DNA of 64,000 nucleotides. It comes from Dactylonectria macrodidyma (lineage: Eukaryota; Ascomycota; Sordariomycetes; Hypocreales; Nectriaceae). A program made the translations under genes and the position numbers. Where the stretch lies: assembly GCA_020744425.1 (NCBI GenBank), contig JAGMUV010000023.1, forward strand, positions 372,001-436,000. Reading direction: 5' to 3'. Below are positions 45,007 through 56,600 of the stretch, one piece after another. Positions within the stretch are counted from its first letter, which is position 1, and each line of letters starts with the position of its first letter. The notes under the pieces were generated by a model. That model saw only the letters and a list, made by a program, of their open reading frames with translations. It was not told the origin of the DNA and searched no databases.

Positions 45007-46721
45007 ATGGCGACGACGGTGGCGACTGATGCGGAAAAAGGCCCGACTGCGGTGCCCGCTCATCAAAGGGCCCCAGACGTGGACCAAGACGACCGCAGCG
45101 AGAGCTTCAGCATCAAGGCATCGTCAATATTCCACAAGGCCTTGCGAATGGGACGGGTCGAGGAGAAGGGCATCCAGCCCATCGCGGTCGAGGACCGTCA
45201 GATGACGCGCTTCTTCAACATCTTTACTGTGTGGTTCTCCATCAACGCCAACATCCTTGGGTGAGCAAGCAAAAACCCCGAATCTTTTCGTCGTACGACG
45301 ACCAAAAACAAAAGAGATATTTGCTCACATTCTGCCATGCAGCATCACTTTTGGCATGCTGGGACCTCTTGTCTACGGCCTCAGCTTGAGAGACTCGTCT
45401 CTGGTCATCATCTTTTTCGGCCTGCTCTCAACCCTTGCGCCGGCGTACCTCGCCACGTTTGGACCCAAGACGGGCATGAGGCAAATGATCCAGGCTCGAT
45501 ATAGCTTCGGGTATGACAACACCACGGTTATCCTACACCTCTAAGATACTGATTTTTGTGTAGCCGATACATTGTCTCTATTCCTGTGCTGCTGAATCTG
45601 GCCACTCTCACCGGCTTCATCGTCATCATCTACGTCGTCGGCGGCCAGTGCCTGTCTGCAGTCTCTGGCGGCCACCTGACCCCCGATGTCGGCATCGTCA
45701 TCATCGGCCTCTTGTCATTGTTCATCTCCTTTTGCGGCTTCAAGGTCCTGCACTACTACGAGACGTACGCCTTCATTCCGGCTATCATCGCCATTGCCAT
45801 TGCCACGGGATGCGGTGCGTCCAACCTTAAGAAGCAGGCGGTCCCTGAGGTGCCTGTGTCCGCTCCTGCGGTAGTCAACTTTGGCATGATTGTTGCCAGC
45901 TACATGATCCCGTGGGCGGCGATTGCTAGCGATCTGACTACTTACTTTGATCCCAAGGTTCCCTCGTGAGTATCCTATAACTTGACTATCTCGGAACCCA
46001 GATCTAGCCCCGCTAACAACTTTACAGATGGAGAGTGTTTACCTACACATACACCGGCCTCTTGGCTCCTACGATTCCGCTCATGGTCCTCGGCGCTGCT
46101 ATTGCTGGTGCTCTGCCCAATGTTCCCGAATGGGGTGAAGCCTACGACCAGACGCTGGTCGGCGGTATCCTTGCCGCGATGCTATCCAGTGCTGGCGGGT
46201 TCGGCAAATTCGTCGTCGTCATCCTGTCGCTGACGCTCCTGGGCAACACCTGCGGCACTATGTACGCCATCACGCTCAACTTCCAGACGCTCATCCCAGG
46301 GCTCATCAAAGTCCCCCGCTACGCCTTCGCCATCGTCGTGACCATCATCGTCATCCCCACGTCGATCCGTGCCCGGCACGACTTCTTCGTCAACCTCGAG
46401 AACTTTGTCGCCCTGATCGGCTACTGGTCCGCGGCCTTTGTGGGCATCGTCATCGTCGAGCACCTCGTCTTCCGCCGCGGCGACTACTCGTCCTACGACC
46501 ACCGTACCTGGAACGTGGCTTCGTGCCTGCCTCTGGGCGTCGCAGCTCTTGGCTCGGCCATTCTCTCCTTCGGCCTCATTGTGCCTTGCATGTCGCAGGT
46601 GTGGTGGACGGGCCCCATCGCCAAGACCACTGGAGACCTTGGATTCGAGATTGCCTTTGTGCTGAGTTCGTTGTTTTATATCCCGCTGCGACACTTTGAG
46701 AAGAAGTTTACCGGGAGGTAA
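45007..46721 (+). CDS. NCS1-family purine-cytosine permease (Fcy2/Fcy21-like)
   Basis: Four exons, 45007-45260, 45343-45510, 45564-45965 and 46028-46721, give 505 aa; the introns are 82, 53 and 62 nt. A hydrophilic N-terminus (about 1-65) carries the conserved GRVEEKGIQPIAVEDR. About twelve hydrophobic helices follow, starting FFNIFTVWFSINANILGITF. Fungal Fcy-type signatures are FGPKTGMRQMIQARYSFG, SYMIPWAAIASDLTTYFD and NTCGTMYAITLNFQTL. The family imports cytosine, adenine, guanine or hypoxanthine with protons across the plasma membrane. The substrate range cannot be fixed from sequence; related transporters for pyridoxine or nucleosides are possible. Confidence 0.92.
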
Positions 46722-47192
46722 ATACGAAAACAAAATAAGGGGGGGTGGTCAATACTGGCTGCAAGGCATGTGCCAGCATCACCCTTACGTCATTTCACAT
46801 TGCTATATGTGATGGCTTTACGAGATGACGGCCTTTTCTGAGAGGTGAAAATTTGGTGATTGGCAGATAATGTTAATAAGGCAAGGTTCGTCTAGACATA
46901 AGGGTTGATAGACAAGAAAAGGAATAACAATATTTGCTTTACCACGCAGTGGTAAAGTTTCGAGCTGCTTCGTGGCCTGTTCTGATTAACTTTGCAGGAA
47001 ACGACTCAACGTTTCTGAGGTATAAAAACATCACAAACCTGACTGTGTTTCGCCTTGAACATTTCACATCTCCAAAAAACCTGCCGTCCTTTTGCTTTCA
47101 GCACACCCAGAACCCCAGTGTCCGCCTGTGTTTCTCACCTTGAACATTTCCCACACATTTAGAAAACCCGCTGAGCACAGCCCTGGATAACA
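46722..47192. promoter_or_regulatory. promoter of the orphan gene with a leader direct repeat
   Basis: No gene. TATAAAAA lies at 47021-47028, about 165 nt before the ATG at 47193. Two imperfect copies of a roughly 25-nt element, TGTGTTTC..CCTTGAACATTTC, lie at about 47044-47068 and 47127-47153. Confidence 0.5.
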
Positions 47193-47902
47193 ATGGTCAG
47201 CATCACACTGGGATGGCTCGCCTTAGCCTGCGGAGACCCTCGACAGGATTCCGGCAGCACTCAACCGAGCCGGTGCCTGGCCTGTCTCCGAGAGAGGTGG
47301 TCCCGTAGAGCAGGACCCATCGCCGACTACAACAACTTCCTCCGCCACGTGAGTTGCTCTGCTGCTGAAGGCACGGTGCTTTCAAGGATGTTTGACTGAC
47401 TGTTTGACAGAAAATCACCATGAACGCGCTCCGCCGAGAGGTCCTCGCCCTCCTGGAGGAGTGGGAGGAGCTCGTCGTCTGGCTCGCGTACCGCCACATG
47501 GTGGCCTACTGGCTGGGCCTCCCTCCATGGCGTCAACACGTCTACACGCACAGCGAAGACCCCCCCTTCCGATCCGCCATCCCGCGTGACTGGATGCACC
47601 GGCTCACGCAGTCGCTACTGGCACGGCTACGGGTAGTGCGGGCCTCCGACGACGGCTTCTTCGCCCTGCGGTGCGCCGCCTTCCGCCAGGTCCAGCGGGA
47701 GCGCCGGGAGGACTACCTCATCCGGCTCCGGGCCCTGGAGCTCCGCTACGGACCTCTGCTCGGCATGGCGGCCGTGCGGTCGATCCGGGATGAGTGCGTC
47801 GGCGACGAGGGGTTGTTTGACGTGGAGAAGGAGTTTGACCGCGATATGGATGTGGAGGAGAGGCATATCGCGGGGGACGAGAGGTTCAGCTTCCTAGTAT
47901 AG
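47193..47902 (+). CDS. orphan protein of unknown function
   Basis: Two exons, 47193-47348 and 47411-47902, give 215 aa. The 62-nt intron (CAC|GTGAGT...GACAG|AAA) has strong borders and a TATA box sits upstream, so I think the gene is real. I do not recognise the product. It is rich in Arg, Leu and Glu and predicted mostly helical from residue 53 (MNALRREVLALLEEWEELVV, then WLAYRHMVAYWLGLPPWRQH). There is no signal peptide with a clear cleavage site and no known motif. Two Cys (CLAC) lie in the first exon. If the first exon is not used, the in-frame ATG at 47420 gives 160 aa. Third codon positions are strongly G/C in exon 2, as in neighbouring genes. Confidence 0.65.
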
Positions 47903-48301
47903 GGAGATGCTGCTGGACGGGTCTGGAGGGGGGGAAGCGTTGGAGTTTTGGGAGTTGTTCTGGGAGCACAAGGATCTTGTGTCTAGCTTTCGTCAAATTG
48001 GTACTTTGGTTCCTTCAATTTACCCTGTGTCAGTCTTTAATGTCAACAAGTAGGCCTGGGGTTGGTATTTGAACGTCGTCGAATTCACATGCAACGGAAG
48101 GAATTCGTCCAGTAGTTCTATTCGTAGATTCATTATCGCTCTATAAGAGTCCAGGCCAAAATTGAGAGAAAGAAATGCCACGATTCAAAGCTAGGTATCC
48201 TCCCCCTAAACATTCCATCCCATGCAATAGAGGTGATTAATTGGACCAAAGGACACAACCACAAATCCACAACCCCATAGACGGTCGACAGGAGCAGCAA
48301 C
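47903..48301. other. intergenic region between convergent genes
   Basis: No gene. It holds the 3' ends of the orphan gene and of the Cys-rich surface protein gene. Confidence 0.65.
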
Positions 48302-49094
48302 TTAAGCCAGCATGAGGAAAGCGCCAGCGACAGCAAAGCCAGCAACGCCCAGAGGCGCCAGAGCAGCAGCCGCGTTGTCGGTCTCGCTAGCCTGGGCGGC
48401 GCTCTCGGAAGCGGACGAGGCGGCGTCGGAGCCGGTCGACGAGGCGGTGTCGTCGTTGGAGCCGGAGGTGCTGCCGGTCTGCGTGGGGTTGGCGCTGCCG
48501 GTCGCCGTGGTGCCGGAGCCGGAGCCGGAGCCGGAGCGGGTCGAGCCCGGCACGATGGTCGTGGTCAGCTGCGAGAGCGCCGTGGGAGCCGTGGCGTCGA
48601 CGGTGATGCCGTCGGCGACTGTGGACGAGGCGCTGGCGTAGCTGGACGTGGGCCAGCCGCAGGTGCTCAGGATGTCTCTAATTTCTAGAGGGAGGAGTTT
48701 GTTAGTGTACTGTTGGAGTGTCAAGGTGCAAGTCGCCAGTCAACTCACCTGAGAGATCACCATCATCCCAATCATTGTCATCATCATCGTCGTCGTCATC
48801 ATCGTCGTTGTTATCATTGTTGTTCTGGCGCATGCAGTCGGCGCACAAGCCCGCAATGTTGGCGACGTCGAAGCTGTCGTTTGTGCAGACGCACTGGGCC
48901 TCGAGGCGGTTCTCGTTGCGGTCCGTGTCGTCGCTGCCGCTCAGGTCGACCTCGCAGGCCTGCGTCAGCGTCACGATGGGCTTGCAGATGGCCTTGCAGG
49001 CGTTGGGCACGTCGTCGTTGTCCAGCTGCAGGTCGGCGTGGGCGACTGCGAGGAGGAGGGGAGCAACAGCCAAGGCGATCTTGTTGGCGTACAT
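48302..49094 (-). CDS. GPI-anchored Cys-rich surface protein, CAP22-like
   Basis: Two exons, 49094-48749 and 48684-48302, give 242 aa; the intron is 64 nt. Residues 1-20 (MYANKIALAVAPLLLAVAHA) are a signal peptide. The mature part has eight Cys: C-x3-C-x9-C, then C-x-C-x12-C-x2-C and a last C (LSTCGW). An Asn/Asp run of about 20 residues, mostly Asp, lies between the seventh and eighth. A Ser/Thr/Gly-rich region follows, then an Asn/Ala site and the hydrophobic tail APLGVAGFAVAGAFLMLA, a typical GPI signal. The layout resembles CAP22 of Colletotrichum appressoria and is loosely like a CFEM domain. Neither assignment is certain. It should sit on the plasma membrane or wall. A TATA box lies about 130 nt upstream. 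Confidence 0.8.
48770..48833. repeat. GAT/GAC trinucleotide repeat coding poly-Asp
   Basis: An imperfect trinucleotide tract (ATC/GTC on plus) inside the first exon of the surface protein gene encodes the Asn/Asp run. Such tracts can change length between strains without breaking the frame. Confidence 0.75.
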
Positions 49095-49221
49095 GATGAG
49101 TGTTGTTGAGTGTAGGTGAGGTTTGTATAAGTGTATGATGGTTGTGAGTAGTGTGATGGCTGTAGATGTCTTGGAAGCTGATGGTGAGGCAATCCCATTC
49201 CAAGGCGCGGCATGTCGAGAT

Positions 49222-49229
49222 TATTTATA
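49222..49229 (-). promoter_or_regulatory. TATA box of the surface protein gene
   Basis: TATAAATA on the minus strand, about 130 nt before the start codon at 49094. Confidence 0.55.
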
Positions 49230-52200
49230 CACGAAAACCCCGAGCGTCATAAAGACATAGTACGATATTTCATTAATGCTACACTGCTTGGCAAATTCGA
49301 TCAAAGCCCCTCTCCACAACGAAAAGCCTCTCTCTCCAGTTCCACAAGCCTTGCCTGCCCTTGGCAACTAATCTGTCTCCAGCCCGCTTGTCATGACGAT
49401 CTTCCGCCAGCCACACCGGGGTGACACGAAGCGGTCTCATCTCTCACTCACTCTCTCTCTCTCTCCCGATCCGCGTCGAAACGGCTCCGCACAACCGACG
49501 ATGCCGAGAATAGGGCCAAATTCTGCCAATGGCATGTTTCTTTTCCCTTTCTCCAGGGATGATGAGCAATGAAAATCCTCCGTGGTTCTGCTCTATGGGG
49601 GCATGAAAAGCTTGGGTCCCGCCAAGCCGCGGGGGTCCCTTGGGAGGCGGAGCAGGTCTTGGCCAGCGTCATGATGCGTGATAATGCGTGATACAGCATG
49701 CTCAGCAGCGCGACCAGCCAGCCAGAGAAGAGGAAGAACATTACAAACGTGCAAAAAGATCCCATCTAAAGGTTGCACTTTACGACGGCAGGCCGCGCAA
49801 TGCCCCTTCCCTCCCGGATCGTCGCTGCTGTCCCCGAGGCTGTCCGCCGCCTCTCCGCCGTCTCTCCGCGAAAGCCTACGGAGCCGACTGCCGGCGGCTA
49901 CCGGGGCCTGTACATACCCAGTAATCACCATAAGCATCACAATTAGCAGTAATTTAAACAAGGCACTTCCAATTAACCTCCTCAACCGAAATGAAACCAT
50001 GAATTAGAGTTGTTTAGAGTTGTAGACAACCAAGCTCCCAATCCTTGCCAAGAGACAAGCTTGTCTGTGAGGCAAAATGCATCAGCCCCCAGTGACGACG
50101 TAAGTGCGTGGGTCCCCCCTCCGCTACGTCTGGGGACCAACCGACTGGACAGAGGCATTTCTTTTTTTTCTTTCTTTCTCATACGTAGTGTCTGAGAAGA
50201 TCTCAAAAGTATGAAGGCCTGAAGAGCCTGAGAAGCTTCATAGGTGTGGAGAGGGAGCGACGGGAAGGATTATCCCCACCTGTGGCTTCGACGACGCGCA
50301 ACCCCGTTTCCAGCTGCGCTAGGGTAGAGTGCCATTGATAGACGACTAATTAGTTAATACGGTTGCTTCTGCAGATCCTGCCCATCCCGAAGAGCATCAT
50401 CAAGGTGGTCGCGTGAGCAGTTGCCAAGTCGAGCCGTCCGTCGGCCGCAACTTCGAAGCTGCTCTGCGTCGTTTCACATTTTTCTGCCCGTTGCCGTTCT
50501 CCACCAACACGATGATCATCAGTACCCGGACGAGTCGTGTCATTGGCAAGTTGGGCTGGAAGTGTGGCAGAGCCACCCCGCAAAGCCACGCGTTACCTTC
50601 TACCGTGATGCTATCTTTGGCATTTCGTTTGCAGCCAGAGCCTCGAAGGCGCCTCGTTGAACACACGTGCCGCGTTTCGCCAAGAAGCTGCGAGATGGGC
50701 GATCGATCATGGTTTCGGGTTGCCGAACGAAGGATTGGGGGGACGCGTAATATCAACCCAGTGACATGTCTTTTTTCCTTCTAGCTCGTCTTGGCTTCGA
50801 TGAGTTGGCACGTTTGTACGAAAACCTCCTTCAGTGGACGAGGGTGAAGAAGGTGAAGATGGTCTGGCAGTGAGAGACAGGTCCTACGAGGAAGTGCACG
50901 CCTACCTGATGCTACAGCAGTAACATTTCACTTTTCTGCACCCCCAGCATGGTATGATACAATCGCCTTCGCAAAGTCATAATTTCCCATCAATTTATCC
51001 GTGACACATTCTAGAAGCCCCAGCAAAGTCAAAGTCAGCATGTTCCCCCAGCATTTCCCTTTGAAACGATGTCTTTTCTCAGCCAAGCGCCAACCAAAAA
51101 AAAAAAGCATGAAATAGAGTTTCTATGACAGAAACAAGCCCTCCTGTAAATTTGGGGGGACCCTTGTATCGAAGAGAATTGCCGGCTCTCGCCTCGTATC
51201 CGTCATTATTACACGTCGATACTTGTTAGTTTGCCTGTGCGAGTCAGGTACTGCGCTTTCGGGCCTGCCGAGTGAGTTTTTGGTTTGAGGCTAACCGACA
51301 TCAAGGGTGTTTGGGGAAGTCAAAGGTTGATCATTGAGAATGAATATTCTCGGGAGGACGGGGCAAAATATTTCCGTGATAAGAAAGTGTGATAAGATGA
51401 TACCATGTGGATTAGTGAATTGATCATATCGATAGACGGGGATGTGGGTGGCGTTCAATAGCTGCGAGTGCTGCAAGTGACCATACGCTTTCAAGGCTAA
51501 ATATGCTCTAGCTCAAATGTCTGTACAGTGCCATCTCTAGTAGAATAAAAAATACGAGTATTTCTAGCAGCGCATACTTACAATATTCTCCAAAATGCAG
51601 GCGTCTGAACTACTAATGAACATGTGCGTCGAAGCTAGCACATACGGCTATCTCTCTCTCATCTTTGCTCAAGTTTCACTTACCCTACACCGCAAACCCC
51701 ACTTCTTGACCAGAACCAGCCGCGATAGAGCGACAGCTTTTAGTCTAATGCCAAACCTGGCCCTTTTGACTACATGTAACAATTGCTCATGTAATTTGCA
51801 TATAATTTCAGGCGGTTCGCACGCCATCAGCGGTTGGCTTTGCTCGTATCCGTCCGTGAGACGTCACATGTTTTGCCCATCATTGTCATTATTAGAGCGC
51901 AGTCTGCCATTGAGTAATACGCACGACACTCTTTGTAATCCTTCGCGTAACCCCTATAGAACTCAAGTGTAACAAGTTCATCTCGTGTCTTGAGAGGCTC
52001 AACAATTGCTTCTGTGCTTGCCGTATCCAAAAACATTACCAGATAGTAGAAAGGAACCCGGTTAAAAACGGCACATGTACATCGTGATATCCGTTGGATG
52101 GATATGCAGCAGCCCCAAAGCGGCACCGAACTCGAAATCATCCCAGTGCAGCAACAGCACAGATCCTTTCCCTCCAATTCAGCACCGCATGGAACCTTTG

Positions 52201-52590
52201 CTGGTGAGTCACACAACTGACGCATCTGCGGGCGTTAATCATCATCTCATGCAATGTACTGAGACGGCCACTCCGAAACGGGAATGTCATGATTTTGTCT
52301 GGGGAATGGGGAAACGCAACCCCCAGCCCCCCTCGCATACCGTGTAAAACGGAACTCAGCCCGCCTTTGTCCCCCCTCCGCCCCACCGCCTTCTCTTTCG
52401 TCTCACCGTAATCCCCCGTAGTAAGTTAGGCCGTACCTGGAGATAAGGCGTTATAGCTATGGCGCCATCCCACTAAAGTGATGGAACTAGCATGGATTAG
52501 CGCTCACTTGAATCGGCCTTGCACTGCAAGTTAGTCCATTGTGGCTTGCTCGTTGCATTCCGTCCCGTCCATGCGTGATGCCGTTCCGTT

Positions 52591-52597
52591 TATAAAA
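52591..52597 (+). promoter_or_regulatory. TATA box of the bZIP gene
   Basis: TATAAAA followed within 30 nt by a long CT-rich tract (about 52605-52720), the usual architecture of a strong fungal promoter. It implies a leader of at least 130 nt before the first ATG at 52766. Confidence 0.55.
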
Positions 52598-52765
52598 CCT
52601 CATCCCACCTCCTCCATCTCACCACTCTTCTTCTCCTCCTCTCTTCACCCAACTACCAGTGTGTGATCAAGCATCATCCACACTCTCACCCTTCTCTCTC
52701 CTCCTTCGCCCTTACCCGGCCTCCTAACACCGTAGGGAGGCCGCCGCCCCCCCTACTCTGAACCA

Positions 52766-52864
52766 ATGGCCGCCGCATGCTCATCCGCGTCGTGCTGCAG
52801 CCGTCTCTCCGCCATGTTCTTCCAGCCGCACCAACTCTGCGTCGCTGCCAACCCGCCCTGGTAA
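52766..52864 (+). promoter_or_regulatory. upstream ORF in the bZIP leader
   Basis: ATG at 52766 opens a 32-codon frame ending in TAA at 52862-52864, out of frame with the bZIP exon. It is the first ATG after the TATA box. Stress-responsive fungal bZIP genes such as GCN4/cpc-1 use upstream ORFs for translational control. Whether this one does is unknown. Confidence 0.4.
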
Positions 52865-53672
52865 TGGGCGCGGAGACGATGCCCCGGGACTTCTTCTTCA
52901 TCAATCGCAACTGCTCCCCTTTTCACAAAACGACATTTACAACTTTGCTTCCCCTTCGCCACAGTTGGACCTTGGGTGCGACTATTACGACTTTGCTGCT
53001 GCTGGCGCCTTCGACTTTGGCGCCGCGCCGGACTTGCTACTTACCGGTGCCGACGGCAACTGGCTTGCGCCGGGGTCTCTCTTGGATTCGGCGCTTGATC
53101 TTGAACTTGAGCTCTCTGCCGACACTGTCTTGATTCCCGACATGGCGACTCAGACTCAAACCCAGATGACACCGCCCTTGGGGATGAGTGGTCAATTTCT
53201 TCAACTCGAAGATGACTTTCTCACCCAGGAGCGGCTCTCCCAAGAGACTGTCAACATCCTCGCTTCTACCCTCGAGCAACCCTCATCAATCCCAGCATCA
53301 GTCAACCCCATCAAACCCGCCTCCACATCCTCCACCACAACGCCCGCCACAGACTCGCCCTCATACGCGCCCACCTCGTCCGGCTTCTCGACCTTCGCCC
53401 TCAACCTCTCGAGCCAGCAGGCCTCTCCCGGCTCCTCAAGCGGCAGCACCAAGCGCAAGGCCGACAACTCGTCGCCCGAGGCAGATGCCACGCTCAAGCG
53501 CCAGCGTAACACGCTCGCCGCCCGCAAGTACCGCCAGAAGCGACTCGACCGCATCGCTGAGCTGGAGCTCGCCCTCGCCGACGTCACGAGCGACCGTGAC
53601 GACCTCCGTCTGAAGCTCGTCCGCCGCGAGGCTGAGGTCGACGCCCTAAGAGAGATGCTGGGGCGGAAGTGA
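52777..53672 (+). CDS. bZIP transcription factor (5' end unresolved)
   Basis: The C-terminus is a clear bZIP: basic region LKRQRNTLAARKYRQKRLDR (NTLAARKYR matches N-x7-R with Y in place of C/S), then a Leu/Ile/Val zipper to LREMLGRK at the end. Upstream are a Ser/Thr/Pro-rich linker and an acidic, aromatic N-terminal region (DYYDFAAAGAFDF). The bZIP frame is open from 52728 but has no ATG before 52965. My model is exon 52777-52860, intron 52861-52964 (GTAATG...CCACAG), exon 52965-53672, 263 aa. Against it, the supposed intron reads LLPFSQNDIYNFASPSPQ in the bZIP frame, which looks coding. Then the true start could be the ATG at 52879 with a one-base indel in the C-run at 52882-52885. The bZIP call is firm; the start is not. 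Confidence 0.8.
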
Positions 53673-56600
53673 CCATCTACCACCATCACCTCGTATTTGT
53701 CAGTTTTTGTTCTCATGGGAGTGAGAATTAGGAAGAAAATTCCCGCCAAAAGTCAATTGCATCTTCACGTAACCTATCAAGCCAATTCATCCAGGGATGA
53801 TTTGAACATCCGGCACCGAGTTGCTGCGCTGGACCGAAACACCTGTATGGGATTGTCAAGTCTAGTTAGCACAACCATTCTACTTTTTGTATATAGAAGC
53901 GATATCAAATTCAAATGTTTTTTTTAATGACAAAAAAAGTAATTTGCCGTGATTTGTGTCATTCAGACGATGTCGTTTCTCTTCCTTTTTAAAACTCATG
54001 CGACTCATGGGATATGTCGTATTCCGTTTCTCTCTTCATGGACACGGGGGAAGATTTTTGGGGAAAGTATTTGTACAAGCTTACAATTTGATGTTTGTTC
54101 CATGGCTAGTTGCTCATGCTCTTGAATTGTCTTCTATGGTGATGGCTTCATCTCTATCACACGGTCACCTCTAGTTATATGCTTCATCTATCACCCGTCA
54201 CAACTCATCTCTCCCCCAGTCCCAACCTCTCTTCCGAGCCCTCCGAAATCACAACACCATCTGCAAGCAACATCAACAAGCACCAAGTTGTCGAAAATGA
54301 TTCATTCTGACGCCCTCTGATGCCCCCATTGCCATTATCCCTCCCCCCGAGATACCCCACGTTGTAAAACGGTGAGATCTTTGAAAACGGTGGCATCGTA
54401 CCCATGTCCGTACCGACATATAAAGTGGGACTCCCATGCTGTGAATCAGGATGAGCCAGAATGACTCATTTCTTGGCGCGCCCGATCAGGCAAGACGGCA
54501 TTCTGGGATCGGCCAGTGGAGGGGCTAATGCACTTGTTCGACGGGCAGCACTAACAGATGGGACTTGTGAGTTTGGGCAGCGACTTGATATAAATTCAAC
54601 ACTGCCTCCGTTTGGCCGCACATTGGGGCGTATGTTTTTGGTCGGAACAGACGTTGAAGCAGCGAGACGACAAGGTTTAATACTGGTCGTAATAACAGCT
54701 ATCGAGTGTACCCAGATCTACCTTTTCTAGGCCGAACCAGCGTCAAAGCCAGCTGTAGACCCGCATCCAAGCGAAGACGTCGAATCCCCGGCCCTTTACG
54801 ACACAGACAAAGACAGGCACGATTCCCTCGACAACCGGAATCATCTGTACCAATATTGGAGCATGTCTGATGCATATGGAGCAAATACTCTCTTCAGTAC
54901 CTGAGCACTGGCAAGTGGCTGAGGACTTCGCACAGTTCTACACAAGGCCTGGTGCGTAAGGGCATGGCAGCCGAGAAACGACAGAACTTGCACAGGGCGT
55001 CAAAGCGCGAGCTCAGTATCACCGTCAACTTAAGCTGCCGCCCTACAGGGTAGGTGTGTTACATGTTGTCCCCTCAAGGACTGTGGTAGGTTCTTGGTAG
55101 GCCAAACACCCGACGACTTGAGGGAGTCCTAGACAGTGGTGGAACATACCGTTACAGTGCACTGCCACACACTTAGCAATAGGGTTTGCAGAAACGCCAC
55201 GCAGACTGTAGCCATCATCGACTGCTAGCAACCCCATTCGTATTCCGAGAAATCGGGCCAACTCTCAAGAGGATAGGTAGCTTGGTGTTTGCCGATGAAC
55301 CTGTCCATGATACAACGTAGTTGAGGGCTGCGTAACTCACGGATGCTTCTCAGACGTCCTGACAACCAGGAGCCTTGACAAACTCTCTCTTGTCGATGTG
55401 TGAAGCCAACGATAATTCGTGTTGTCATCATCTTCTTTGACCACCGTCGACATGTGATAGCGCCAAAACATGAAACCCAAGCGTCAGTTGCAGCATGACC
55501 AAACCCCAACTCACCAGAGAGCACTTGACCATCACGGCACACCGCTCCCATCTCACCGGCGCCTACTTCTTACATACACTACGTCACACCATACCCGTGA
55601 CCCTCACCTTGGCGTCAAAGACGATTAGGCTTCGTAACGCTCCACCCTCGCGTGGAACCGTCTACATACCTGAGTGCGCCCATCGCGGCACGGCCGATGC
55701 CAGCGGCCCGCAATGAGGAGAGAAAGACAAGTTGCCATCTCCCGCTTTCTACCCGCCCGCCAAACTTCTGGCTATCCAAAGGCAATGGTAGACTGGCTTC
55801 TACAATTTCCGCGTATTTGTGGGTGGTGGACAGTTACTCCAGTAGAGTCTCAGGGGGGAAAGGAGATGCTTTGCGAACTTGGCTGTTTACTTGACTAAAC
55901 TCGAGAGAACAAAACTAAACCACCACAAATCCAACTTGATCTCGATTGGCGTAGGAAGGAAACACCAACAGGCCACCAGGGCGTCAAAGAGTTGTCCCGG
56001 TCCCGAGAAACTCGGCGTGTTACCGGTTTCCGCACACACTGAGAGGATTCTCGACTCGCCTCATCCTGTGGCTCAAGAGGCCACCCTCACACAATTGTCC
56101 ATAGCGCCATGTGAGGAAATGTGTGGCGATGAGGAATCTTGGAAAAGACACGATTCGTCACGCGTCCGCACTGGGAGCCCCGGACTCCATCACTTCGCCC
56201 GTAAAGTCGTTGCCCCTATTCGTCATCTTCTCACACGCCAGGATACGAGACCGTGACGCCCGTCGACGCTCCAGCAGGACTCAGGGTCCCGGCCGGCCTA
56301 ACAAGACATCCGCACACCACCAGCAAGTCACATGCCTGGTCATCCGCCCGCCCTTGACTGACGGCAGCCCTGCGCAGACCAAACTAGTCCAAATCGATAC
56401 TATTGGATCCTAGCGGAAGGTGGCTACGCCTTGATTGGCCTTCAGATTGCCTTGACAGCTTAGTGAGGCTCTCGTGGCAGACATAGTTGTCAAGGAGGTA
56501 ATGGTTCTAGATGGTGCTTTCAACACCTCGTGAGACACATACTTACACGAGTGCTGGGTACAGAGGTGAAGATCTGTCGACATAATTGTGTCATGAATCC

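Larger units (their letters stand above)
49095..52764. other. 3.7-kb gene-free stretch, ends in the bZIP promoter
   Basis: No gene is supported. It holds a (CT)n microsatellite near 49447-49466, a poly-A run near 51098 and an A+T-richer part at 50950-52100. The minus frame at 51827-52225 (132 codons) has no domain and no start or splice context. From 52560 the bZIP promoter begins: TATAAAA at 52591-52597, then a CT-rich leader. Confidence 0.5.

Noticed and set aside
51827..52225. 132-codon minus-strand frame with a protein-like C-terminal half
   Set aside because: No recognised motif and no promoter or splice context. It overlaps a similar plus-strand frame, so it is treated as chance.
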